In this document: positions 1-6,869 of the stretch, in pieces | Position numbering within the stretch: position 1 is the stretch's first letter | Layout: each line of letters opens with the position of its first letter | Assembly: GCA_900768625.1 (NCBI GenBank) | Contig: CAAGDO010000108.1 | Location: forward strand, 1-14,026 | Source of the DNA: Bacteroidaceae bacterium | GTDB taxonomy: Bacteria > Bacteroidota > Bacteroidia > Bacteroidales > Bacteroidaceae | Direction of reading: 5' to 3' | Length of the DNA: 14,026 bases | The notes under the pieces: generated by a model | What the model was told of the DNA's origin: nothing | Seen by the model: only the letters and a program-made list of their open reading frames with translations | Database searches by the model: none | Made by a program: the position numbers and the translations under genes

Positions 1-98
1 TAGGACTTGATGAAAAGCAACTCCTTGAAAGGAAAATTATCTTGGCGCAAAAAACACTAGACAGACTCAATCGCAAGCTCTCTGTAACGCAAGGGTGA
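1..98 (+). CDS. 3' end of an unidentified gene (partial)
   Basis: An open frame runs in from the left edge (codons in phase with base 3) and ends at TGA 96-98, giving 31 complete codons. The peptide begins GLDEKQLLERK and ends LNRKLSVTQG. It is charged and leucine-rich and has the look of a C-terminal amphipathic or coiled-coil helix. It is too short to assign to a family. The AT-rich, lysine-rich coding style differs from the GC-rich genes downstream, but the sample is small. The gene is followed by about 236 noncoding bases, so it is probably the last gene of a separate transcription unit. Confidence 0.5.
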   Translation, partial: GLDEKQLLERKIILAQKTLDRLNRKLSVTQG

Positions 99-140
99 TA
101 CATGTTATATAGAAGACTACCAGGCGAAACCTTATAGAGA

Positions 141-165
141 GGAAAAGCCAACGCGTTCCTTTTCC
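141..165 (+). terminator. Small hairpin downstream of the partial gene
   Basis: GGAAAAG (141-147) pairs with CTTTTCC (159-165) around an 11-base loop that contains the palindrome AACGCGTT. It lies about 43 bases after the upstream stop codon, where a terminator would be expected. There is no T-tract after it, so it could equally be a processing or stability hairpin. Confidence 0.3.
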
Positions 166-235
166 CCCACCTTCCTCAAAGGGCATGTTCAATATCTCTT
201 AAAGAATATGTAACACCTTTGACACATCATCCCCC

Positions 236-243
236 TACCTTTG
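236..243 (+). promoter_or_regulatory. Bacteroidota -7 promoter box (TACCTTTG)
   Basis: TACCTTTG is an exact match to the TAnnTTTG -7 consensus of the Bacteroidota primary sigma factor. A TTTG at 218-221 could be the -33 element, but the gap of 14 bases is shorter than usual. A start site around 249-251 would give a leader of roughly 85 bases for the phosphoesterase gene at 335. Confidence 0.6.
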
Positions 244-244
244 C

Positions 245-283
245 ACCGGATTTCAGGCCTAACACGTCTGAGATCCGGTTTTT
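245..283 (+). terminator. Intrinsic-terminator-like hairpin overlapping the promoter start region
   Basis: ACCGGAT (245-251) pairs with ATCCGGT (273-279). The stem continues inward through a T-G wobble and TCAG/CTGA, giving about 12 pairs and an 11-base loop. A T-run (279-283) follows directly, as in a Rho-independent terminator. The left arm falls at or before the start site expected from the 236-243 box, so only transcripts entering from upstream would carry the full stem. It therefore probably terminates read-through from the previous gene. Confidence 0.55.
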
Positions 284-334
284 AGTACCCCTACCTCACT
301 TATAAACACAAACAAAATCCATTATTCAAAGAAT

Positions 335-1420
335 ATGAGAAATTCCATTGCACGAGCCATCAACAAGAGAACGTCTATCACCATTAAAGGCCATCTGTTC
401 ACCATCGCCCTGACCACCTCCTTGTTGTTTGCCGGGCATATGCAGCTGCATGCCCAAGGCGCAACAGGCGCCAAGGGCATGCCGTGTGCGTGTGCGTCTA
501 CCACCGTTTGCCAGACTCAACCCGCCATCCCCAACCTCGATGCCAAACGGGCAGAATGGAAAAAGATGAAAGGCGACGTTCTCCTCTACATGGCCAACGA
601 CCTTGGCCGCAACGGCTACTACGACCAGAAGCCCATTGCCGAACTGATGGGAACAATGGGCGAAACGCTCGGTCCCGACTGTGTGCTTGCCGTGGGCGAC
701 ATCCACCACTTTAACGGCGTGGCCTCCGTCAACGACCCCCTTTGGACCACCAACTACGAACAGGTCTACTCCCACCCCGAACTGATGCTCGACTGGTTTC
801 CCGTGTTGGGCAACCATGAATACCGTGGCAACACGCAAGCCGTGCTCGACTATGGCCAGGTGAGCCGCCGATGGGTGATGCCTGCCCGCTACTACACCAA
901 GGTCATGAAGGGCAAAGGTACCACCGTGCGCATCGTGTTTCTCGACACCACTCCTCTCATCGACCGCTACCAGCAGAACCCTACCATCTATCCTGATGCC
1001 TGCAAACAGAACATGAAGGCCGAACTCGACTGGCTCGACCAGACTTTGGCCAGCGCCAAAGAGGATTGGGTCATCGTCGTGGGTCATCACCCCATCTATG
1101 CCTACACCACCAAGGCCGAGAGTGAACGCACCGACATGCAGGCACGCGTGCTGCCCATCCTCAAGCGCCATAAGAACGTGGCAATCTATGCTTGCGGCCA
1201 TATCCATAACTTCCAGCACCTCAGGATGAAGGGCGACGACATCGACTACGTGGTCAACAGTTCCGCCTCGCTGGCACGCCCCGTGCAAGCCATCGAAGGC
1301 ACCGTGTTCTGCAGTTCGGCAGACGGATTTTCCGTCATTTCCGCCACCAAGCAACACCTCAACATGTACCTGATTGACAAGGAGGGCAACATCATCCACG
1401 AGATCAAGAAAAACAAATAA
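335..1420 (+). CDS. Secreted purple-acid-phosphatase-like metallophosphoesterase (ACP5/TRAP-like)
   Basis: This 361-residue protein has a basic N-terminus (1-20), a hydrophobic stretch (about 21-35) and a likely signal-peptidase site near Ala40, so it should be exported. The body follows the calcineurin-like phosphoesterase pattern in order: Asp89 in NDLG, Gly-Asp 121-122, GNHE at 159-162, VVGHH around 248-252 and GHIH at 288-291. Spacing and surrounding residues (for example the FxxLDT strand near 202-205 and ExDWLDQTLASAKEDW near 230-245) resemble mammalian tartrate-resistant acid phosphatase. Such enzymes hydrolyse phosphomonoesters with a dinuclear metal centre. One ligand differs: where TRAP has the iron-binding Tyr of GDNFY, this protein has His125 in GDIHHF, so a classic purple Fe-Tyr chromophore is not expected. 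Substrate is unknown. The ATG at 335 follows an A-rich leader typical of the phylum. The next genes encode a TonB-dependent receptor and a lipoprotein, suggesting a role in scavenging. Confidence 0.85.
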   Translation: MRNSIARAINKRTSITIKGHLFTIALTTSLLFAGHMQLHAQGATGAKGMPCACASTTVCQTQPAIPNLDAKRAEWKKMKGDVLLYMANDLGRNGYYDQKPIAELMGTMGETLGPDCVLAVGDIHHFNGVASVNDPLWTTNYEQVYSHPELMLDWFPVLGNHEYRGNTQAVLDYGQVSRRWVMPARYYTKVMKGKGTTVRIVFLDTTPLIDRYQQNPTIYPDACKQNMKAELDWLDQTLASAKEDWVIVVGHHPIYAYTTKAESERTDMQARVLPILKRHKNVAIYACGHIHNFQHLRMKGDDIDYVVNSSASLARPVQAIEGTVFCSSADGFSVISATKQHLNMYLIDKEGNIIHEIKKNK

Positions 1421-1464
1421 CACCGTCCTTCCGCGCCCACCTCAACTCCCCAAGAGCATACGAT

Positions 1465-1517
1465 GAAGTCATCTGAACTTTGATGAAATTCAAGGTCAGA
1501 AAAGTTCAGAAGACTTC
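1465..1517 (+). repeat. Strong intergenic hairpin upstream of the TonB receptor gene
   Basis: GAAGTC (1465-1470), one mismatch A, and TCTGAACTTT (1472-1481) are mirrored by AAAGTTCAGA (1501-1510), A, and GACTTC (1512-1517). That makes 16 pairs in 17 positions around a 19-base loop. No T-tract follows on the + strand. It occupies most of the second half of the 126-base gap and ends 30 bases before the receptor start codon. It could be an attenuator, an mRNA-processing hairpin, or an operator with twofold symmetry. Confidence 0.6.
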
Positions 1518-1546
1518 CATATAGGGATTCAAAGTATTCCACTTAC

Positions 1547-4360
1547 ATGAGACGATTCTTAATCAGTGCGGCACTTCTTGCTGCCGCCATGACATCCGTC
1601 AGTGCCCACACCATCGACGGCATTGTCAAAGACAACAAGACGGGCGACCCCATCATCGGCAGCGTGGTGAGGGTGAAGGAATTGCCCAACGTGAGGACCA
1701 CAACGGGCCTCGACGGCAGTTTCTCACTGCATGAACTCCCCAAAGAGGGAACCATCACGCTCATCATTTCCTACCTCGCCTACGAAACCAAGGAAGTCGT
1801 TGTCGACATTTCGAAAGACCACTCCAAGGCAGACGAGAAGGGCGAAGGCCAACTGACCATCGGCATCGACGAAAAGTCAAACCAGATGGGGGAAGTCGTC
1901 GTGACGGGCCGCCGCGAATACCGCACGGACCGCAGCGCCGTGCAGACCGTGAAGTTTGCGGGCAACGTGGTCAACGTGATGAGCCAGCAGAGCATCCAGC
2001 TTTCGCCCGACGTCAACGTGGCCAGTGTGCTTCAGCGCATCTCGGGTGTCACCATGGAGCGCGACGCTTCGGGCGAGGCCTCTTATGCCATCCTCCGCGG
2101 TATGGACAAACGCTATAACTACACGCTCGTCAACGGCATGAAGATTCCCAGCCCCGATGACAAGAACCGCTACATCCCGCTCAACATCTTCCCCTCCGAC
2201 CTCATGGACCGTCTTGTCGTGTCGAAATCCCTCATGGCCGACATGGAGGGTGACGCAGCCGGTGGCGTGGTCAACATGGTGATGAAGGACGCGCCCTCAC
2301 GTTTCCAGTTGCAGGCCAACGCTGCCGTCGGCACAAGCGACTATTTCTGGAAGGACGGACGCAACTATCTCACTTCCAATCGCTCCGACCATACCCACCA
2401 GTCGCCCTACGAGGCTTTCGGTCCTAACTATAAGGCCAGCATGGACGACTTCCGCAACGGCCCCACGCAGCTGAAAAGCCATTCCGCCCCTTCGCCCAAC
2501 TTCATAGGGGGTCTCTCCGTGGGGGATCGTTTCTGGGACGGCCGATTGGGCGTCATCCTGGCCGGAAGCGTGCAAAACACCTTCCGAGGTACGGAACGTA
2601 CCTACAATTCGGTGAAGATGGCTTCGGGCGAACAGGCCATGTACATCTCCAGCCTCCACCGTCGCTACTACAGCACCCACGACCTCACCACGGGACTTCA
2701 TGCGAAGATGGACCTCTCGCTCACGAACCACAAGCTGGAATGGTACAACATGTATGTGCACACCAACTCCAAGGGCGTGCGATACAGCAGCGGCATCAGC
2801 ACAGAATACATCGGAGCCGACACCTACACGCAGGACGATGAAATCCGTTCCCTGTCGCAGACGCAGAGCATCTTCGCCACCAACCTCAAGGGCACCCACC
2901 ACTTCACGGATGACTTCACCGTCGATTGGTCAGGTATTTTCTCGCAAGCCAAGGAAGAAGACCCTGACAGAACTTATGTGACCCTGACCAACACGGTACA
3001 GGCCGACCAAGGCGTTGACGGATCGATCTGGAGCACGAACAAGACCCTCCTCAAGACCCTCCCCAAAAACGCGGAACGCCGATTCCAGCACAATGACGAC
3101 ACCGACTGGGCGGGAAACATCGACATCGCCTATAACTCGCATTTCCACCACAACGTGGAAGCCATCTGGAAGGCTGGAGCGCAGTACCGCCGCAAGAAAC
3201 GCAGCAACCGTTTCTACTCCTATATCTTCAATCCCGCCGACATCTCGCAGACGCTCAACGACAACAGCCTCGAACAGTTTGCCAACGTCGACTGGGTGTG
3301 CAAGACACCCTATTCGCAGGCCTCGCAACTCAACTACGACTCGAAGGAACACATCGGTGCGGCCTATGCCATGGTGACCTTCAAGTCACACATGGGCGAA
3401 CTCAACGCGGGCTTCCGCGCTGAACACACGAATCAGATCTACACCATGCTCCAGCACTTCCGCAACATGGGGCAGGTGGGCGAGCAGAGCTATTGGGACT
3501 ATCTGCCTTCGGTTTCCGTCAAATGGACACCGACGAAGAACATGAACGTGCGCCTCTCCTACTACCGCTCCATCAACCGTCCGGGATTCTACGAAATCGT
3601 GCCTTATCAGATTCAGGGCGAGGAATACCAGGAGAAAGGTAACCCCAACCTGAAGCGCGCCCGCATCGACAATTTCGACCTCCGCTGGGAATGGTTCCCT
3701 TCGGCCAACGAGCAGATTCTGGCCGGCGTGTTCTATAAATACCTGAAGGACCCTATCGAGCAGGTGTTCGTCAGCTCCGACGGCCGCATCGGCGCCGGAA
3801 CGGATGCCTACTATGCCCCCGACAACTTGGGTAACGCCAGGAACATGGGCTTCGAAATCGACGTGATCAAATATATCCGCCATTTCGGCGTGAAGGCCAA
3901 CTACACCTACACGCACTCCAAGATCACCACTTCAAAGCGTGAATATCGGGAAGGCAGTGCCGAATACAAGACGGGAGTCACCCAGTCACGTCCCCTCGTC
4001 AACCAGGCACCCCACACCGCCAACATCTCCTTCCTCTATAAGGACACCGAACACGGATGGAACGCCCAGCTCGCCACTTCCTTCACGGGAGAGAAACTCG
4101 TGCTCGTGTCGCCCTTCAAGGATGCCGACCAATGGGAAAAGGCCGCATTCACCCTCGACCTCAGTGCCGAAAAAAATTTCAAGAAAGGCTTCTCCCTCTT
4201 CCTCAAGGCCAACAACCTGCTCGACAGCAAGCGTGAACGCTACCTCAAGACGGTCAACGCAAGCAACTTGGAATATGAGGGACAAACATCCGACAAGACC
4301 ATCGTGGGCACCTACCGTTACGGCCGAACCTTCCTCGTCGGAGTGAGATACAAACTTTAG
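1547..4360 (+). CDS. TonB-dependent outer-membrane receptor with CarboxypepD_reg-like domain
   Basis: This 937-residue protein starts with a clear signal peptide (1-20, cleaved after SVSA). Residues about 23-88 form a CarboxypepD_reg-like beta-sandwich (IDGIVKDNKTGDPIIGSVV, then a GLDGSFSL turn), as is common in Bacteroidota receptors. The plug follows at about 115-250, beginning with EVVVTGRR (a TonB-box-like strand) and including VASVLQRISGV, the AILRG segment and the DMEGDAAGGVVNM strand. The remaining ~680 residues alternate aromatic and polar residues as in a 22-strand barrel and end in VRYKL, compatible with BAM recognition. The protein imports a ligand across the outer membrane using TonB/ExbBD energy. 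No SusD-like partner is adjacent, so it is not a typical SusCD glycan importer. The plug resembles the single-component receptor group more than SusC. Ligand is unknown; the neighbouring phosphatase hints at a phosphorylated compound. The lipoprotein gene follows within 15 bases and is probably co-transcribed. Confidence 0.92.
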   Translation: MRRFLISAALLAAAMTSVSAHTIDGIVKDNKTGDPIIGSVVRVKELPNVRTTTGLDGSFSLHELPKEGTITLIISYLAYETKEVVVDISKDHSKADEKGEGQLTIGIDEKSNQMGEVVVTGRREYRTDRSAVQTVKFAGNVVNVMSQQSIQLSPDVNVASVLQRISGVTMERDASGEASYAILRGMDKRYNYTLVNGMKIPSPDDKNRYIPLNIFPSDLMDRLVVSKSLMADMEGDAAGGVVNMVMKDAPSRFQLQANAAVGTSDYFWKDGRNYLTSNRSDHTHQSPYEAFGPNYKASMDDFRNGPTQLKSHSAPSPNFIGGLSVGDRFWDGRLGVILAGSVQNTFRGTERTYNSVKMASGEQAMYISSLHRRYYSTHDLTTGLHAKMDLSLTNHKLEWYNMYVHTNSKGVRYSSGISTEYIGADTYTQDDEIRSLSQTQSIFATNLKGTHHFTDDFTVDWSGIFSQAKEEDPDRTYVTLTNTVQADQGVDGSIWSTNKTLLKTLPKNAERRFQHNDDTDWAGNIDIAYNSHFHHNVEAIWKAGAQYRRKKRSNRFYSYIFNPADISQTLNDNSLEQFANVDWVCKTPYSQASQLNYDSKEHIGAAYAMVTFKSHMGELNAGFRAEHTNQIYTMLQHFRNMGQVGEQSYWDYLPSVSVKWTPTKNMNVRLSYYRSINRPGFYEIVPYQIQGEEYQEKGNPNLKRARIDNFDLRWEWFPSANEQILAGVFYKYLKDPIEQVFVSSDGRIGAGTDAYYAPDNLGNARNMGFEIDVIKYIRHFGVKANYTYTHSKITTSKREYREGSAEYKTGVTQSRPLVNQAPHTANISFLYKDTEHGWNAQLATSFTGEKLVLVSPFKDADQWEKAAFTLDLSAEKNFKKGFSLFLKANNLLDSKRERYLKTVNASNLEYEGQTSDKTIVGTYRYGRTFLVGVRYKL

Positions 4361-4375
4361 TTCATGATTTTCGAA

Positions 4376-5764
4376 ATGAAAAAGATAAATACCTTTGCCG
4401 GTGTGCTGCTGATGGCGGCAGCGGGCTTGTTCTCCGCTTCATGTGAGAACGACAACATCAACCCCTACGACTATGCGGACAACAATGGTGGCGGCAGCCA
4501 GGGAAACCAGGGTTCGACCGACGCATTCAAAACGTCCGTTGCCGAATACCCCAAAGGCTCCGTGGTCTGGACCAAAGACACAACGCTCACCGAGAGCGTG
4601 GAGATTCCCGTAGGCACTTCGCTCTACATCGAACCGGGCGTCACCGTCACTTGTCGTTCGGAGGTGCAGGTGCCCATCGAGATGGTGGTGCTTGGCAATC
4701 TCTACTGCATGGGCTCTGCCGAAAAGCCCGTCGTCTTCACTTCCGACACGAAGGAACCTGAGGACTGGGGCGGCATCATTTGCGGCTATAATGCCGAAGA
4801 GGTGGTGCTCAACCACGTGGAAGTGGCCTACGCCGGAGCCACACCGACGGAATCTTCGGCTTCCTTCCAGAACCACCTGTTCAAAAGCACCATCGACGGC
4901 GGCGTGCCGGCCTTCCATTTCTGCAATGTCAACGGAAAGTTCGTGATGGCCAACTGCTTCTTCCACGACAACTACAACGACCAGACCTACTTCACGGGCG
5001 GCAACGGCGTGATCATCAACAACATCTTTGCCGACTCGGGCAATGCAGCCGATGGCGGCGAAGCCATCAACGTGAAGGCGGGATGCAAACTCGACGTGGC
5101 CAACAACCTCATCTACAATGCCTGCACCAATGCCTTCAAACTTTCAAATGCGGGCAACAGCGAAACGGTGCCCCTCACCGAGATGACGGCATACAACAAC
5201 ACCATCATCGACTGCGGATGGCGCCGATCGAAGAACAAGAAGGGTGGTTCCGTGTGGGTTGAAAAAGCAGCAAAGCCCGTCTTTGTCAACAATCTCCTCG
5301 TCGACTGCCGCTACGGCCTGAAACAGCCCAAGCAGGACGGTGCCGATATGGACCACAGCCGCCTCACACCCAACTACTATTACGCTTCCACCGAAAAGGG
5401 CGTGGAACAGATGGCCAAAGGGGCCAGCCTCAGCATATGGTTCGACACGGACCTCAAGAGCAGCGTGGCCGGCCAGCTCAACCCACTCTTCCGCAACTTC
5501 GTCCAGAGCGAGAAGATGAACATCAACTGCGAGGCGGACAACGTGGAGAAGGGTGCCCCTCTAGCCTTCAACAAGGCTTGGGACTTCTCGCTGCAGGAAG
5601 GCAGTCCTGCCCTCTCTGGTGGTGTCACGGATTTCCAGCGCATATTCCCCAATGGTCTGCCCTTCTTCGGCATGAAGAAAGTCGTATTCCTCGACAGTTC
5701 CAACGACCAGAACTACTACTTCACCGCTCCCCAGCCGAACACCCACTTCGGTGCCCAACTGTAA
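4376..5764 (+). CDS. Outer-membrane lipoprotein with right-handed parallel beta-helix
   Basis: Starting at ATG 4376 gives 462 residues and a compact lipoprotein signal: MKK, a hydrophobic core, then lipobox SAS-Cys23. An in-frame ATG at 4364 would add only MIFE and is less typical, so I prefer 4376. Acidic and asparagine residues right after the cysteine (Cys-Glu-Asn-Asp) are compatible with surface export in Bacteroidota. A Gly/Ser/Asn-rich tether (about 30-48) precedes a domain that reads like a parallel beta-helix: short turns such as SLYIEPGVTVTC, then a GNLYCMGSAEKPVVFTS-type rung and EDWGGI, followed by repeated Asn-rich strands (NNIFADSGN, NNLIYNACTN, NNTIIDC, NNLLVDC). Beta-helix lipoproteins often bind or cut polysaccharides, but no catalytic residues are evident here. 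Its position directly after the receptor suggests a surface binding partner. Confidence 0.8.
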   Translation: MKKINTFAGVLLMAAAGLFSASCENDNINPYDYADNNGGGSQGNQGSTDAFKTSVAEYPKGSVVWTKDTTLTESVEIPVGTSLYIEPGVTVTCRSEVQVPIEMVVLGNLYCMGSAEKPVVFTSDTKEPEDWGGIICGYNAEEVVLNHVEVAYAGATPTESSASFQNHLFKSTIDGGVPAFHFCNVNGKFVMANCFFHDNYNDQTYFTGGNGVIINNIFADSGNAADGGEAINVKAGCKLDVANNLIYNACTNAFKLSNAGNSETVPLTEMTAYNNTIIDCGWRRSKNKKGGSVWVEKAAKPVFVNNLLVDCRYGLKQPKQDGADMDHSRLTPNYYYASTEKGVEQMAKGASLSIWFDTDLKSSVAGQLNPLFRNFVQSEKMNINCEADNVEKGAPLAFNKAWDFSLQEGSPALSGGVTDFQRIFPNGLPFFGMKKVVFLDSSNDQNYYFTAPQPNTHFGAQL

Positions 5765-5795
5765 GAATACGCTCTTTAGGATAGAACCAAGCATA

Positions 5796-5882
5796 ATGGC
5801 CGTATGGTTTTTCCGTTTATTCCTGCTGCGCCACCATCTTCCGATGGCAAAGCCAGAATGAACGGAAAAGCCATACGGCCAT
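5796..5882 (+). repeat. Long (27-pair) imperfect hairpin after the receptor-lipoprotein operon
   Basis: The arm 5796-5822 (ATGGCCGTATGG...) pairs with 5856-5882 (...CCATACGGCCAT) over 27 positions. The only two imperfect positions (T5808/G5870 and T5818/G5860) are U-G wobbles in a + strand RNA. The 33-base loop contains a second small hairpin, CCATC (5834-5838) with GATGG (5843-5847). It begins 32 bases after the lipoprotein stop and probably terminates or stabilises the upstream transcript. No T-tract follows. A small repeat element is the alternative. Confidence 0.65.
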
Positions 5883-5979
5883 AACACGTTCCTTTAATCC
5901 ACGCTCCCCAACGTCATTCCCGCTGCTTTTTCCACAAAATTCCCTAAAATCTCATCATTTTTAATGATATTTTGTCCCG

Positions 5980-6000
5980 ATTCGCAGTTTGTCTGCGAAT
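5980..6000. promoter_or_regulatory. Perfect 8-base inverted repeat upstream of the tubulin-operon promoter (possible operator)
   Basis: ATTCGCAG (5980-5987) and CTGCGAAT (5993-6000) are perfect inverted copies around TTTGT. The site ends 26 bases before the candidate -7 box, a position that would suit an activator or repressor dimer. It could instead be a terminator stem, but no T-run follows. A second AT-rich palindrome (5954-5968) lies just upstream. Confidence 0.4.
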
Positions 6001-6026
6001 TATTTCATGTATTCACAAAAACACCC

Positions 6027-6034
6027 TATACTTG
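6027..6034 (+). promoter_or_regulatory. Candidate -7 box (TATACTTG) for the tubulin-like operon
   Basis: TATACTTG matches the TAnnTTTG consensus at five of the six fixed positions. TTTC at 6003-6006 sits 20 bases upstream, a suitable distance for a degenerate -33 TTTG. Transcription from about 6041 would leave a leader of roughly 98 bases before the membrane-protein gene. It is the best promoter candidate in the gap. Confidence 0.45.
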
Positions 6035-6138
6035 CGAGTTAAGAATAGCACACAACCCCCCTATACCTCTTTCACTGCACTACAAGCAGTCGAAGCGAGG
6101 CATACAGTTCTGATCACAGACATACACCCCAACAGCTC

Positions 6139-6783
6139 ATGTTCAACATACTCATCCACCTCTTGGGCGACTCCATCAGTAGCCTCTTCTGGGGCATACT
6201 CGCTGGCGGCGGACTCACAGCACTGTTGTTCATCCTCGCCAGGGGATGGCGGAGAGATGCATCATTCACTCCTCTTTCCTATGCCGTGGGAGCCGTCACA
6301 GGCATATTGCTCATCATCCAGTGCACCCTCATCAGCGGTTCTCTGGCCCTCATGACCCAAGTGGACACCGTCCACGATATCGTCGTCACGACCGTCAACA
6401 CGATGGTCGAAACCGGACAGGCCGTCATCAACGAAGTGGCCGACAAGGAAGAAGCCCGTCAAGTGGCAGACAGCGTCATGAAGCAATACCCCATCATCGG
6501 CTATTTCGTGGATGAAACAGAACTGACCGAAATCACGGGCCGCAACCTCTCGGAAATCCCCGACGCTGTGGCGGACATCCTCAAGGGCCATCTGCGCGGA
6601 TATATCTTCCGCCGCCTGATCTGGATGCTGGCATGGATGGCTATAGGTACATTTCTCCTTATCCGCACCCTGACGGGGGCATCCCCGTCACGCCGCGTCC
6701 GTCCTTCCGACCGCACCGGTGCACGTGCCACCTCTGGCAGGCCGCACCGCCCCGACGTGCGACGCAGCCGCTACCGCCGCTGA
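6139..6783 (+). CDS. Three-helix inner-membrane protein with arginine-rich tail
   Basis: This 214-residue protein has three predicted membrane segments: about 14-34, 46-71 and 156-176. The loop between the second and third (about 72-155) is polar, helical and acidic, with no cysteine pair. The basic stretch ARGWRRD (34-40) between the first two helices points to a cytoplasmic loop there, which puts the long loop in the periplasm and the C-terminal tail in the cytoplasm. The tail (181-214) has 12 arginines and no lysine and ends RRSRYRR. I do not recognise the family. It is the first gene of the tubulin-like cluster, 86 bases upstream of the tubulin-like gene, and the cytoplasmic cationic tail could contact an acidic partner such as the polymer. 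The frame is open to the TGA with no sign of a frameshift. Confidence 0.75.
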   Translation: MFNILIHLLGDSISSLFWGILAGGGLTALLFILARGWRRDASFTPLSYAVGAVTGILLIIQCTLISGSLALMTQVDTVHDIVVTTVNTMVETGQAVINEVADKEEARQVADSVMKQYPIIGYFVDETELTEITGRNLSEIPDAVADILKGHLRGYIFRRLIWMLAWMAIGTFLLIRTLTGASPSRRVRPSDRTGARATSGRPHRPDVRRSRYRR

Positions 6784-6869
6784 AACCGACGGAACCCAAA
6801 CTCCACACAACATAGAATAGAGAACACAAAAGAACAATCATAACCCCCACTCTAAATACAACCACCACC

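Larger units (their letters stand above)
5765..6138. other. 374-base noncoding gap between the two gene groups
   Basis: No convincing gene is visible here. The region holds the 87-base hairpin, an AT-rich inverted repeat ATCATT/AATGAT (5954-5968), a second inverted repeat (5980-6000), a promoter-like box (6027-6034) and a leader of about 98 bases with little evident structure. Base composition becomes AT-rich between about 5930 and 6020, as expected for a regulatory region. It separates the receptor locus from the tubulin-like locus. Confidence 0.6.

Noticed and set aside
326..1423. 365-residue open frame on the - strand opposite the phosphoesterase gene
   Set aside because: It mirrors a clear enzyme in the opposite frame, is rich in Val/His/Gly as expected from reversed GC-rich codons, and shows no motif or start context.
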